Origin: Morchella semilibera
Lineage: Eukaryota; Ascomycota; Pezizomycetes; Pezizales; Morchellaceae
DNA: 64,000 bases
Assembly: GCA_009192285.1 (NCBI GenBank)
Contig: WBVU01000019.1
Location: 1,013,182 to 1,077,181 of the forward strand
Direction of reading: 5' to 3'
Position 1 is the stretch's first letter, and each line of letters starts with the position of its first letter. Below the pieces are notes generated by a model, which saw only the letters and a program-made list of their open reading frames with translations, ran no database searches and had not been told where the DNA came from. Below are positions 20,236 through 31,927 of this stretch, in pieces. Both the position numbers and the translations under genes were made by a program.

Positions 20236-23200
20236 TCTTCATGAGTACCGAGCTTTTCTTTTGGCATGGTGCTCAATGTTACAGGGGGAGGTTTTCCTGG
20301 TGGGTTCTTGAGTAACTGAGACCGTGATTTGGTGGATCTTAAAGAGATTCAGGGGGGATATATGGAACTGGGCGGAAATGTTGAATTGTTGGTATATCTG
20401 CAGATGTGGATAGCATCTTAGAATTGCTCATAAATAAATTTAACTGCTTTTCTCTTTAATTTGTCTTACCATGCACAAAAACATTAATTATCATCAAGCG
20501 GAAAGCCACCTCAAACTAGCTATCGAGGTTTATTTTAATATCAGGTCTTTGCCGGCCCTCGGTCGCTGCATATGCTTTACTCGATTATACGGACCGGTGT
20601 TAATGTAGTAATTCTTGTTTATACTTGTATGTATTTTATATCTTGCCTCCAGTTGAGCCGCACTAGCCAAGCATAAGTAAGACCCTTGTTCCACGGCTGG
20701 GGCTAGTACCACGCCAATTCCAACTACACCTCTCATCGATCCTTCTCTTCCCCATCACACTGACTAACATGAACACCTCCCACGACAGCCACCACCCTCA
20801 ATAAGCTCATCGTCGACACCCTCCCATTACCATTGTCTTCACTATGTCAACCGTAGTTAGATCCTGTATCTTATCCATCTACGCGGATCATGATGATAGG
20901 ACGGGGAGGGGGGGGAGTTGTTGGCGATGGTATTGTCGCCCTGGTGAGACTTTACGGCGAAACTCCCTCCAGCTTATCAAGGTCCCTCCTCAAAGCCTCT
21001 GTACGTCACCCCTCAATCCGTACTAGACTCTTGTCACGTCACTTCCTCGAATCTAACGAAAAGTACATTGTGTTTACAGCTCCTTCTAGTAAAGGTTTCT
21101 GCATGCGATCCTGCGCGCGCCACCTCACAATCACAGTGAGATTCTCGTCTCATCCATACACAAGAATTAGATGACACACCACGCTTGCTGCAAAACTCCT
21201 CCCAGCCTGCCAGAATCCACACACCGTGCTCTCAAGTGTTCACATTGGTCAGGTCAGTTATAATTTCTACTTGCAACTCGCTTACCGGAGTCCTCATTAA
21301 CATGATTCGAATTTAGATCTTCAGAGGTGTTGACCAACTTCGTGTAAAGACGCGAGATCTTTGTCCTACCCTATTGGTATAAACACTTGGCCCCGATCTG
21401 ATCACCGCGGCTAAACTATACGTGGCTAACATTTGATCCACAGGCTACAACCCGGAGTCATTCCTACATTCCATGTTCAGCACTCTTTGCCTCTCTCACA
21501 AATTATATTATTATCCTTTAGGTAAATCGAAACTGGGTCATAGTGATAATTTACGTTGCTAACACATTCCGCAAAACCCTATAGAGCCGCTTAAACTTGT
21601 ACATATAAGTTCCGACAGTCTCCGTTATCTCCCTGCGCAATTTGTCGTCATCACTCACTGATCAGACATATCTCAGTCTATGGCTCATTCTTTCGGTAAC
21701 TAAACCCCCAGATCCATGCGTTCAAGCAAAAATCAATAAGAAATCTCAGACTAACATTTAAATTTCATTCTAGCTTCAGATGGTAGATTCAATTCGTACA
21801 CAACATCGCCCCTTGTATCACATGATCCCGAAGTATTACTGCATCCAAGGATCCCGAAGGACTAGTCCTGGCCAAAATGTCGGTAAAGACTGTCCCGGCT
21901 CGGAGATTAGAGGCTTCTGTCTACCCCATAAGAGAGGCTCTGGCAAGTCCCGAGCATGAATATGGTGGTTGTCAAAGACAAGAACGATGACATCATCGTT
22001 CCTAAGCTTCCCGGCCATTCTATAGAGCCCTGTCTAGACCTCTCACGTGGGAAAGACGCAACAGACGACAGGTAAAGGTTCCTGTCCTTAAAAATCTAGC
22101 ATATACTGACGGATTGCCAAAGCAGAGACCTATACGTAGGTGACTGCCGTTGACAACCGGTAACGGCAGGGGGCGCCGCTCGAGTTGTGGTAGAGCCGTG
22201 GGCTATAGCCGATGGCGGAGGGTGGCGAAGAATTGCATATGACCGCAGTTTTCTGCTCTGTCATGGGCTCCGGTTTTATTTTAGCGCTGTTTCAGGTAGT
22301 TTCCAATTTTCTTTCTCCTACTTGTAAGCAATCGCTCCGTCGCTAAGTGTCGGCAGCCAGCAACATCAGGGGCTTATGGCAGCCCTCCTTAGTCTCGCGA
22401 CTTCTCGGTGTGGCCTCCCTGGAGCCGCTCGTGCACTGGGCTACTCTACCGCCCTCCCGCTTCGACACCCGAAAACGCACTACCGGGATCCTTAGGAAGG
22501 CCTTTATTACAAATTCAACTTCTATGATACTCATCACCATCGGGTTTTCTAGGGAGGTCGGGAGGCACGAGCTTATCTTTAACTCGGTTTGGCCGTACCC
22601 AGACCATTCCTGGAAGTTTCGAGTCTTGCTTGGCCGGATTGGGGGGGGGGGGGGTCCAGGCCATCAACCTTAGGCCGGTTGGTGCCTCTGACTGTCCTGA
22701 AGATGCGGTACTTCTGCCCGAAATTAAACGACTTCTATGTGTTTGTGACCACCTAGCGTATTAAGTATAAATTCATAAATAAATATCCCTATCTAGCGAT
22801 TTAATATACAGTCACAGCGTATCACTCGACACCTGAGTGACAGGTTATGACTAGGTGATTCATAAAATATCATTCGGCGATCGTTCTGCACAATCTTCTT
22901 GTTATCTACCACACAATTCTGGATTGTGTAATCTGCATCTCATATATCCGAACACCTTCCTGCTAGTACCTGGCATGGTTATAACAATCTCCTTTTTTTT
23001 TGATATATTAATACTTAAGTTCCTCCCATCACCTCTATGTTACAGGAACGTTTTCTCACCCAAACTTGCGGAAACTTGTTCTCGCCGCAAGTAAATAAAG
23101 AATTTCACCTCCTTAATACTCCGTCCTGGCCAGCCTCTGGGCGCTCTGAGACGGGACGCGATCTGTGCCTTATAATTCAATCACTAATATAGATACAGCT

Positions 23201-26200
23201 TAACAAACCGGTCCCGTAATGCCGATTGTTAATTACCAGCTTTAGCCGGTCCAATCTCACAATGACCCTCATATTCAGCACCCGATTAGGTCCAAGAGGC
23301 TCAGATAACGTAACGTATGAAAAGCTGGATTATCGGAACCTTTGCGAATGTAGGTTAGAATCGGCACTTAGAGATATCATGTCATTCCTTCCTCATTACA
23401 CACTTTTCTTCTAACCATATTATCTCCCTTCTTTCTCGCTTTAAGTAGTCTATGAATCAAGCAGCGGGTCAACCGAAAAAACCTAGGGAAGCACTCAATA
23501 ATCGCAGGTAGGAAGGCGAGCATCGACAGTAATAAATTATCTCAACTATGAAACATGTATTTATGAAACTCTGAACTCATAAAAGGCACAATTCGTGAAA
23601 CCCAGTTATAGAGAACATAGTCCTCAATGGAATTCGGATTTTTTTGCGAGCAAATGTTATTGAAGAATATTTCCCAGAACCACGCATTTATATGTCTTAT
23701 CTGATATATATTGTAAACCAAAAATGGGGAGAGAAGAAAAGAAAAATATTGTATTGAGCCTAGAGTTGATATCGGAGTTATAGAAGCTTTTTATATAGTG
23801 TATCGGTAAATATGGACCTGCGATAAAGTAAGTTGTTCAGGGCGTCTCCGGGTAATAAGTCATTGTATCCCTATAGTTATTTCTAGCAGCTTCACGTATG
23901 TACATGAATACCGATCAATCTTTGCACGAGCTTGCTCTATAGACAGACATTAAACCCAGTGGGTCCTTCGACACTTACACTATGTACAACCATGTATCCA
24001 CACTCGGTCCTCAATCACTGCCGTTACGATTCCCCCAACATCCGTCGATAGAGAGCAGGAAAAATTCTCTTCGTGAGGAAAATGGCCTCTTATATACTGG
24101 TACTGGTGATATGCCTGTTCGTGAGACTTGTTTTGTTGGTCAGTATAAATAGTAGAACTGCAGGACCCGTGCAAAATTTAAAAAAGAATTATGTACTCCA
24201 GGATTCTCGTGCATACCTGTTGGTATGGTGTCAAAGTACTTTTTAGAGGTGTATACAACACTCTTCAACAACTATACGGCATTAATGAATTAAACAAAAA
24301 AAATGACCAGCTGTCAGCCCAGCATCAAATAACTAGGTCTGCCGAGCAAGCGGTTGGATAACCAAGTGACACTTCATGATTCTTCACTTAGCTTTTATAA
24401 TTTTTTCTACCGTCGATTAGTTCGTATAACCATAGGTGCTGCGCCTGATAATAATTCTGGGTGGCAGTATTTAAAACTCGGAGTGTAACAGTCTTCGGTT
24501 TGCCCCCCATATCTTCTTTTGTCCTGTTTCTCTGTTTCTCCGGCGCCGGTTAGTCGAGCTTATCCCAATCCCTTGTCAATATTGCTATATTTTATTCTGC
24601 GGCAGTTCTCTCCCCCGCCCTCTTGTTGGCTTCCGGCTTTTCAGCATATTTAATTTAGATGACAGCCTACTTACTCCGGGATATGGAAATTGCATATCGG
24701 CTACCACCTGAAGATACCACGAGGAAATGCGACTCCAGTACTAGCAAAAGGTCAGGAGGACCACCGGCCTCTTGGCTAAAATCTGTGGTCCCACATATAA
24801 CTGGCACTGGAATGTTAATGTGGCAATATAGAGAAAGCCCCTAGTTTCCATGTAGGGGATAGGGTATCATACAAGGGCTCAGTAGGGCTATTCTCCCTGT
24901 ATGGTTTCGGCCATCAGTTATGTGCGAATGAATTCTGGTCGGGGTTAGTAACCCGAATAATGGATGAAAAATGGGAGAATTGGCGTTATATCCCGGGGTT
25001 CATAGTTCTTGAAAAGGGCCAGCATTTCTTCGGTGTTACCCTCGACGGTTGTAGCACTGCCGTTAGGGATCTCGTCGGGTACTAGGAGTACTATGTTAAA
25101 CAATACACCTGAGGGGTGGTGGGGTACTTTGTATTTCCGGAGACTGAAGAGTAATAATATCTTACTACTGCAGCGGATAGATCTAGGCCCCAGCAGTAGT
25201 ATGCGAACAAATATAATTTCTGTTATCTGTTGGATGGAGCTGGGTCGCAGGTATGGACAGGTAAGATAGTAGTTCTATTGCTCCGCGAAGAAGGCCGCCC
25301 AATCCCAAACGTAGTTGCTGAGTGATGAAGTACTACAGGAGAGAGGTTAATTCTTGGGGTAGGGGAACTAAATCCCGTCGCATGAGGGAGTATCGCAAAA
25401 AAAAAAACTGTCTCTATACGCACGAGAGCCAATGATCGTAGTCAAAAATACTGAGTAGGAAAGATAACATCTGTTGCTGAATGAATAATCGCCGGAGGAG
25501 AGAGGTCTGTTCCTATAGTAGGAAATATCGCGCTTTCGGGAATAATCACAGCAAGAGAGAACTATTCCTCACTTGAAAATTCCTTCGGTGACCGGACGAT
25601 TCCCTCGGAGGGGCAAGAATCTTAGAAGGGGAACTACCAGGAGTAGCAGTAGGTGCCCCAGCGGAAAGACTCGATAAAGGGCCTTTGATAAAATATCAGA
25701 TCTATTATAGTTAGGAAATACCCACCTCCTGATAATGCAAAAAGACCTCTCTCTGCGCCTGGTAACCCATCGTCGGCTTGTGTGGGGACAAAACCGCTCA
25801 CTTGAGCTTTGTAGCAGACAGTATCGCACCATTTACCACAATAATATAAGATCATGGGATATGAGACATTTTCCATTCTTTTCCCTCCATCAATTGAGCC
25901 ACTAGTCTGCCTATTATATTCCCGTAAAACCACAGCCCCACTCCCCAAAGCTCTCTAGATGGGTTTCTCAATGGCGAATATATGGGGTGAAGAAGGTATA
26001 GCTCTCAGCCAGATATAAATTATCCACGCCTCAGTAAGATTCCTAGGTTTTATGCTAGAAAGGTCTTTAGCCCTCCTCAAAATGCCAGAACTCATGGTTT
26101 ATGTATCCCATATTGAGGAAGTATATCGACAACCCATCAGAAATCCAATTCCGCAAAACAACAAATAAGTTTATGTGTCAATATATCACTTGGTGCAATC

Positions 26201-27342
26201 ATTCCGGGTAAGGCCTTTAGTTGTTGATATGTAATTGATGTATCTCTAGAGAGAGGGACGGATGTGAAGCGTAACCATTTCTTTTGCAAAAGGCCCTTAT
26301 TCTGCTGTTCTAGACGAGGTCTAGTGCAAGTAATTCATGAGTGGCACGACAGAGATCTGCATGTAAGCAATTGTATTATGTCTGTGTTCTGCCTGCCTAT
26401 TATGTGTAAAGAACTAGAAGGAAGTGTTTCTACTTGTTGTTGTACCCCTTCCTTCATGATCTTTCCCGGCGCCCAGAAAAACTCTTTGGAGGACTGTAAA
26501 ACCCTTCAGCTACCTTGGAATTCAAAGGTGATAGTAGGACTAAAAGGTAGTGGGTTCCTATACCGTTCGCGTATACAGGCTCCGGTTGAGGTACTGTAAC
26601 ATAGTGACTGAAGGAGCAATTTTCTTGTTCTGTGCCCGCTACAAGCATTCCTCCATAGAACCATCGGATGATGCAGAAGCTACTTTGCATTAATTCGACC
26701 ATTTTCATATCCACCGCTGCATTTTTAGAGGTTGGGCTTACCGAGATTACCTCCTGGTAAACGAGCCGGGACAAACATGAATCCCCAGCCACAATACCAG
26801 AATCCGTTAGCGGGGTGTCCCCTCTCCTGCTCTTGATGTTCTTGGGGACAGCTTAAAGTACATACGGGAGTGAATCAATGTTTCACTATCAAGGGGGCGC
26901 GACACGAGTGATGCAATGGTTGTGTGAAGCACTGCAGCTGTCGATGGCCACTGGTGTGAAGCATCCTAGAGCCGGACGCGTCTGGTAATCAACCATTAGA
27001 GAGTTTAAGCCAAAAAAAGATCAGCACCGTGCTCAGACAAACGCTGTTTACAGCTGTGCTCTCACGGCTGCACTTAGAGTACCGTACCGGAGGCCTCCGC
27101 GGGCAGCGTTGAAAGTATCATACCTACTATCGATGGCTAGTCGATGCTGATCTGGTATGTAGGGTGCGCGTAGCAAACACAACGCGTAACACCACCATCC
27201 TTTGCCCTCGTTCTTTGTCCTTCATCATCACCCTTCATCCTTACCTTCGCCACAGACCCCATCACCAATCAGCTGTTGCTAGATTTTATCTAGTGAGCAT
27301 TACCAGCAGTGTATTGATTTTTAATCTTTGACTCTGGTACCA
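20236..27342. other. Long gene-poor stretch
   Basis: Seven kilobases without a convincing gene. Visible small structures: CTGCCGTT/AACGGCAG hairpin (22145-22172), a G14 run (22641-22654), two related GGAGAGAGGT-containing segments (about 25326-25382 and 25483-25533), and a segment at 27105-27160 with a partial copy at 30905-30960. ORFs such as 24659-24844 or 26264-26599 have no family resemblance. The last 150 bases (27195-27342) are pyrimidine-rich (CCTTCATCATCACCCTTCAT), like a fungal promoter/leader for the gene at 27343. Confidence 0.4.
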
Positions 27343-28633
27343 ATGGACAACGCAACCTTCCTGACAGCAACAATGAAAACAAAGGGTGGTGTTTTGAAGT
27401 CACCTCCTTACCTTAACACTGGACAAAAGAGGTCCGACTGCCTGAAACCACCACATAGCTCCGACATCATTAAGGATCAATTTGAGCCTTACAAAAGCCG
27501 GCTGCTGGATTCTACTAAGGCATTTACCTTGACTTCCGATCGCCTTTTGGAAAAAAATATCGACAAGTGGATGTCTCTATCTGCATCCATGAAGGAAGCC
27601 TGCGAACAGGCAAGACAGAGGGGTGAAGAGACTTTTAAGCAAATAATTGGCGATAAAGGTAAGTCTTTTATAAAATTCTTAATTAATCTTTTACTAATAC
27701 ATATCAGGGAGTCTTATTGAAGTGTTTTTTGACCTCGACGTATCTCTTCCACCAAACAAGCAAGGTACTCTTATTCAGAAATCACTACAAGAGATTGATG
27801 AAATAATTTCAGACTATACGCTTATTGGTATTCCGGAGACCCCTGGTTCCTTCTATATTGCTCTTGACGGAAAATACAAACGGATGTTTATTTATTTCAG
27901 CAAAGGGTACGAGATGGTTTATGGACCTACTATTGGTCAATGGGTGGTAGATTCTACTACTTATAATATTGAGGAATATTCCGCCATTCACCCCCCTAAT
28001 ATTCCTGGTCCTAAAGACAAAAGGCATCGTGATTACGAACATTGGCTTCTTAGTCACCCTCATCTTTGCTGGGCTCCATGGTCTAGAGCTGGCGTTTATC
28101 ATTGGGGATCATGGATGGAACAAGGTCACAACAAAAAGGGTTCTTGCATTACTAGTGACTCTGGTAATGTTCCTCTACACGTTAAACCAGTATTGATTGA
28201 TTTATTTCAATCCTTCGGAAATATCACCAGAGCTAAAAGGATCTTATTGGGAGCTGTTGATAAAGACGTTAGAGATTTCTGTCAAAAAATGATTGCTGAA
28301 TATCCTGCTAATAAGAAAATGTTTTGGGCAACGGATGAAAAAGAATGCTTTTCATTGAGAGCTTGCTTAGTCAACATCTTTACTGAACCTCATTATGATG
28401 GTGGTGATCTGGATGATGGTTGGGCGGTAATGTCACCTTTAGGGAGTTATCGCGGTGGAGAGCTCTGCATTAGGGAGATGAAAAGAAAGTTTATTTATCA
28501 ACCCGGCGGGGTTGGTTTTATTAGGGGTAGTAAGTTAGAGCATTGTACTAAAAGATGGGAGGGTCAAAGGTACTGTCTGGTTTCGACTGTACACGAAAGT
28601 TTGAGGAAGGAATATTTAAATAGTCAAAATTAG
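27343..28633 (+). CDS. TET/JBP-like 2-oxoglutarate/Fe(II) dioxygenase (413 aa)
   Basis: Two exons, 27343-27658 and 27708-28633 (stop TAG), joined over a 49-nt intron with GTAAGT donor, TACTAAT branch and CAG acceptor; the phases fit (a glycine codon is split). Residues 1-106 form a charged, probably helical N-terminal extension. The C-terminal half holds the double-stranded beta-helix core: H334-x-D336 in EPHYDGGD, then GWAVMSPLGSYRGGELC, PGGVGFIRGS, H384 in KLEHC, and R393 in EGQRYCLV followed by VHESL. H334, D336 and H384 would bind iron and R393 the 2-oxoglutarate. The pattern (GGELC...PG-V-F-RG--L-H...G-RY--V---HE) matches the TET/JBP-like oxygenases expanded in fungi, some of which oxidise 5-methylcytosine and are linked to transposons. 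Substrate here is unknown; a general 2OG oxygenase is the alternative. It looks intact and is the first gene of a co-oriented island with the helicase. Confidence 0.85.
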
Positions 28634-28881
28634 GTAGAGTCTTTGTAATGGCTTTAAATATAATTCCTATTCGAAATCATACATTATATCCCATATACTG
28701 AAGCTAATAATTAATCCAGTAGTTCAATTGGGTCAGGTCCTAGCCCCCAACAGCCTACCCTAGTTCCCCCTCAATTATGTCCTCAGGTTGGGAGACGCGG
28801 CCGTCACGACAATCTATAACCAAGTATTATAAGATCTAGATTTAACTAGGTATTATCATCCCCCTTAGGATATACAGATTA

Positions 28882-29021
28882 GACAACCTCACGGGGGTGT
28901 GGTCAACACGGGGGTATATTCCAAGATATGGAAACCAAACGAGGAGTCAATCATACATCAATTCGGAGTATTTAAAACCTACCGTACCCCCGTACTGACC
29001 ACACATCCTCGTGAAGTCGTC
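28882..29021 (+). mobile_element. 140-bp TA-flanked MITE, copy 1
   Basis: Imperfect inverted ends of about 35 bp: GACAACCTCACGGGGGTGTG leading to ACACGGGGGTA on the left, and TACCCCCGTACTGACCACAC to CGTGAAGTCGTC on the right. TA flanks both sides (28880-28881 and 29022-29023). A longer relative is at 30620-30860. The TA duplication points to mobilisation by a Tc1/mariner-type transposase. Confidence 0.75.
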
Positions 29022-29493
29022 TATCCCTCGGACGGATGAAAGTGGAAACCCTTGTTTACTTCTGTTGTTACCCTAACAAGCAATATAATTCCTTTACTCA
29101 GTGGTGCGCAGTCCAGGTCGCGAGTTTGATCACTTTCATTCATCCAAGGGATACAGCGGAAATTGTTAAGGAGGAGCTAAAGCGGCAGGTCAGCATTGCC
29201 GGCTCAAGGGGGGGGGGGGTAGCAATTGACACACATGAAAAGTGGTAACATGGCTTTTCCTTAAGACCAGCAAAGCATTTAGCATAAGCTACCTGTCGTC
29301 CCCATTTATTTCCAAATCTACATACCAACGTAGTCTTCCATAGGTTCCAAGCCTACCAATCCCCATATTTTGAGGAAGCCAGATTCCGGGGATCCTCACA
29401 GCTTTTCGACTCAAGGTAGGCTAAAACCTCCCTATATTATTCACATTAAACGATCTAATATGTGTTAAAATTAACCACGCACTTACAGCCACA
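29022..29493. other. Intergenic, upstream of coiled-coil gene
   Basis: Contains a G12 run (29208-29219) and short ORFs without support. The 60 bases before 29494 are A/C-rich and suit a leader. Confidence 0.4.
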
Positions 29494-29862
29494 ATGCCCA
29501 CCTCACTCAAGAAACAAAACAAAACCAATGGCCGGATTCACATTGATGAAGGGCCAACCCACCATATCATCCGTGCTCTGGCCGGTAGTCAGCGGAAACC
29601 TATTTCTGTCAGAAAACGATTCAAGGTTGTGTTTTCAAAATTATGCACTCTACGGAAGCAAAACATGAATTTGGAAAAGAAAAACTCGAAACTCCGCCAG
29701 CACAAAGCCCTATATGCCGAAAGGGTCAAGATGTATCAACAGGAACTTGATAGACGCGACAAGAACCTACGCAGTGCAAGAGCAACCGCACAAATATACC
29801 GGGACCTTTATTTCAGGTTACAAGGGTCTATGTGTCCTGACTTTGCTGGTAAAAGAAAATAA
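29494..29862 (+). CDS. Small basic coiled-coil protein (122 aa)
   Basis: Single-exon frame with a good start context (CACAATGCC) and stop at 29860-29862. The first 50 residues are basic and polar (TSLKKQNKTNGRIHIDEG, then SVRKRFK). Residues about 54-105 form a likely coiled coil (LRKQNMNLEKKNSKLRQHK, VKMYQQELDRRDKNLRSARA) with leucine/methionine heptad spacing. Not recognised as a named family. Composition differs from the surrounding chance ORFs, which favours a real gene. It sits between the oxygenase and the helicase on the same strand; a DNA-binding or scaffold role would be a guess. Confidence 0.55.
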   Translation: MPTSLKKQNKTNGRIHIDEGPTHHIIRALAGSQRKPISVRKRFKVVFSKLCTLRKQNMNLEKKNSKLRQHKALYAERVKMYQQELDRRDKNLRSARATAQIYRDLYFRLQGSMCPDFAGKRK

Positions 29863-30619
29863 CTTGCCATTTATTCATCCTTAGCTAGTCATGTACTGAC
29901 AAAACCAGCGGAAAATCTAGTTAATTCCGAATTTCTATGAACTATGGTTGGGATGCCTTGAACTGGAGTAGTTTTGGGGGTCAACTTCAACCGCTAATGA
30001 CTTTCCGTAACCACACACACCCTAATATATTTTTCTCTCTGTTATTCCATAGTCCTCTACAATCTGACAGAGCCGGATCAACTCTACCCTCTGCTGTAGC
30101 GGAGCTATCGATCTTCTAAAGCTGAGTTCCTGGCGGGAGGCATGTGCTTATGAATTAGCGGAGGTTCAAGGACAAAAGCTTTCCTATCTGTTCAAATACA
30201 AACCTATGTTATCCCGTAATGACACATCACCCTCTGATAATAGAAGAAAGAGAGACCGAGGTTGGCGTGATTAGGGAAACGCTGTGTATCCCTTAGACGG
30301 TTAGTCTAGGTTGAAACATTAAACTAACCGGATAACCGTTCTATGGACGCATTAGGGCGTATTGGCCAACAACCTCTGAGTCTAAATATTTAGTTCTTGG
30401 CAACCGGTTTTTTGTGTGGATAGCTCACCAAGGGCTCGAAATTTGAACAAATATGAGTGTGGCCAACACGCTCTATTGAATGTTTATACTAGCATTGGGT
30501 AACTTAACACACGCTTGAGACGTTCCAGCCTCAATGCGAGAATACACATCTGCGGCGTTGATTATAGAACGATCACTAGATATAGTTAGTTTTATATTTA
30601 GATTCGGACTCACCATCTA
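29863..30619. other. Intergenic
   Basis: No convincing ORF, RNA or repeat seen. Confidence 0.4.
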
Positions 30620-30860
30620 GACTCGCTCACGGGTGTGTGGTGACCACGGGTGCGTGGGGATCTTTCTGCAGATCTGTCTCAACATGGTGAGTACCAAAAT
30701 CAATGTGCAAAAATTCATAATTCAAGACCATGAACTACCCAAACCTCATACGCTATTTCGCATCTCGTTTTTATAAGTTTAGCTGTCCTGTGGAAGGAAA
30801 CAAAGTAAAAATTCCCACGCACCCGTGGTCGCCACATGTGCACACACCCGTGAGCGACTC
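30620..30860 (+). mobile_element. 241-bp TA-flanked MITE, copy 2
   Basis: Inverted ends of roughly 45 bp: GACTCGCTCACGGGTGTGTG then ACCACGGGTGCGTGGG on the left, CCCACGCACCCGTGGTCGCC to CACCCGTGAGCGACTC on the right. TA on both sides (30618-30619, 30861-30862). It shares the CTCACGGG-GTGTGG end core with 28882-29021 but is longer and better preserved. Confidence 0.8.
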
Positions 30861-31927
30861 TAAAGGATAGTCTGTATTCATACTGTACCAAAGGTCTCTG
30901 TGCACAGCGTTGAAAATGTCATACATGCTACATCCGGCTAGTACACGCTCATCTTTTTGGTGCCGAGTTTCCCTCTCCCCTGCTTGGCTTAAACTCCGGT
31001 ACTCAACTGCTATTGAATACACAGAAAAACCCCGCCAAGGCTACCCTTTTGTATTACCTACATGCAATAGTGGCCGGTCCGGGAACGCCAAGAATTTACG
31101 AGTACAGTGGAACCTCTATGGTAGCGTGTTATTGGCCCCAAACAAGACCTTCTATCATTATTGGAGTCTTTATCCACACCACTCGAAGGTTGAAAGATGG
31201 GTTCCGAGGCAAAATGACCGGGGGTCGAATTCACAAGCCACTTGGGGGAACATAATGGGATTCAGGGTTAGGTATTTTCATGCAATGGGCTCTTAGCAAC
31301 CGCTGCACCCACCTTGCAGAGCCTCATGTATGGCCAACATGTAACGTTGTTCTACCACAAACCTCCATCTCCATCTCACGCATTACATCAATACTAACCT
31401 CAACTCCTAACGCAGAAACTCGGAAATCTATCTCCGGCCAGGAATTATCGGCTTAACGATTGGTTGAACGGTGTTGATGTATTTTGATCGAGTAATGGTT
31501 CGGAAACTGACCTGTTATCTTAGGATATACGACATGATCTTGACACAGTCGCTATCGATCAAAGCAATCATGGCCCTTAAAAACAACACGACGCATCAAT
31601 TCCCACTCCCTAACGAAAATTATTCTGACCACCTACATTCCTCTACCTCAGTCCACATACACAACTTATTTTCTGAACACCTACGATAGAAGCCGAAGTA
31701 GCATACAAACATACGCAGTTTATCGCCGGGGCGTTAATGACACTTACCACTCTTCAAAAGAACATTATGCCCTTCCAAAATCGACACCATTTCTTTTATT
31801 CTCGTATACCTGTCCGCCAAATAGCAGTAATTTCTTTGGCCACCTATATGTCCCCCGATAGTATTTAATCCTCCGTTGAGCACCCTTCCTTCCTCATCAC
31901 ATCAGTTCCAACTGTGCTTTCTTCACG
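30861..31927. other. Intergenic and helicase promoter
   Basis: 30905-30960 partly repeats 27105-27160 (shared AGCGTTGAAA, TCATAC, GGCTAG). The last 70 bases are pyrimidine-rich with a TATTTAAT box at about 31862-31869, 60 bases before the start codon, plausibly the promoter of the helicase gene. Confidence 0.45.

Noticed and set aside
27809-28196. ORFs overlapping the oxygenase in other frames
   Set aside because: Shadows of the oxygenase exon.
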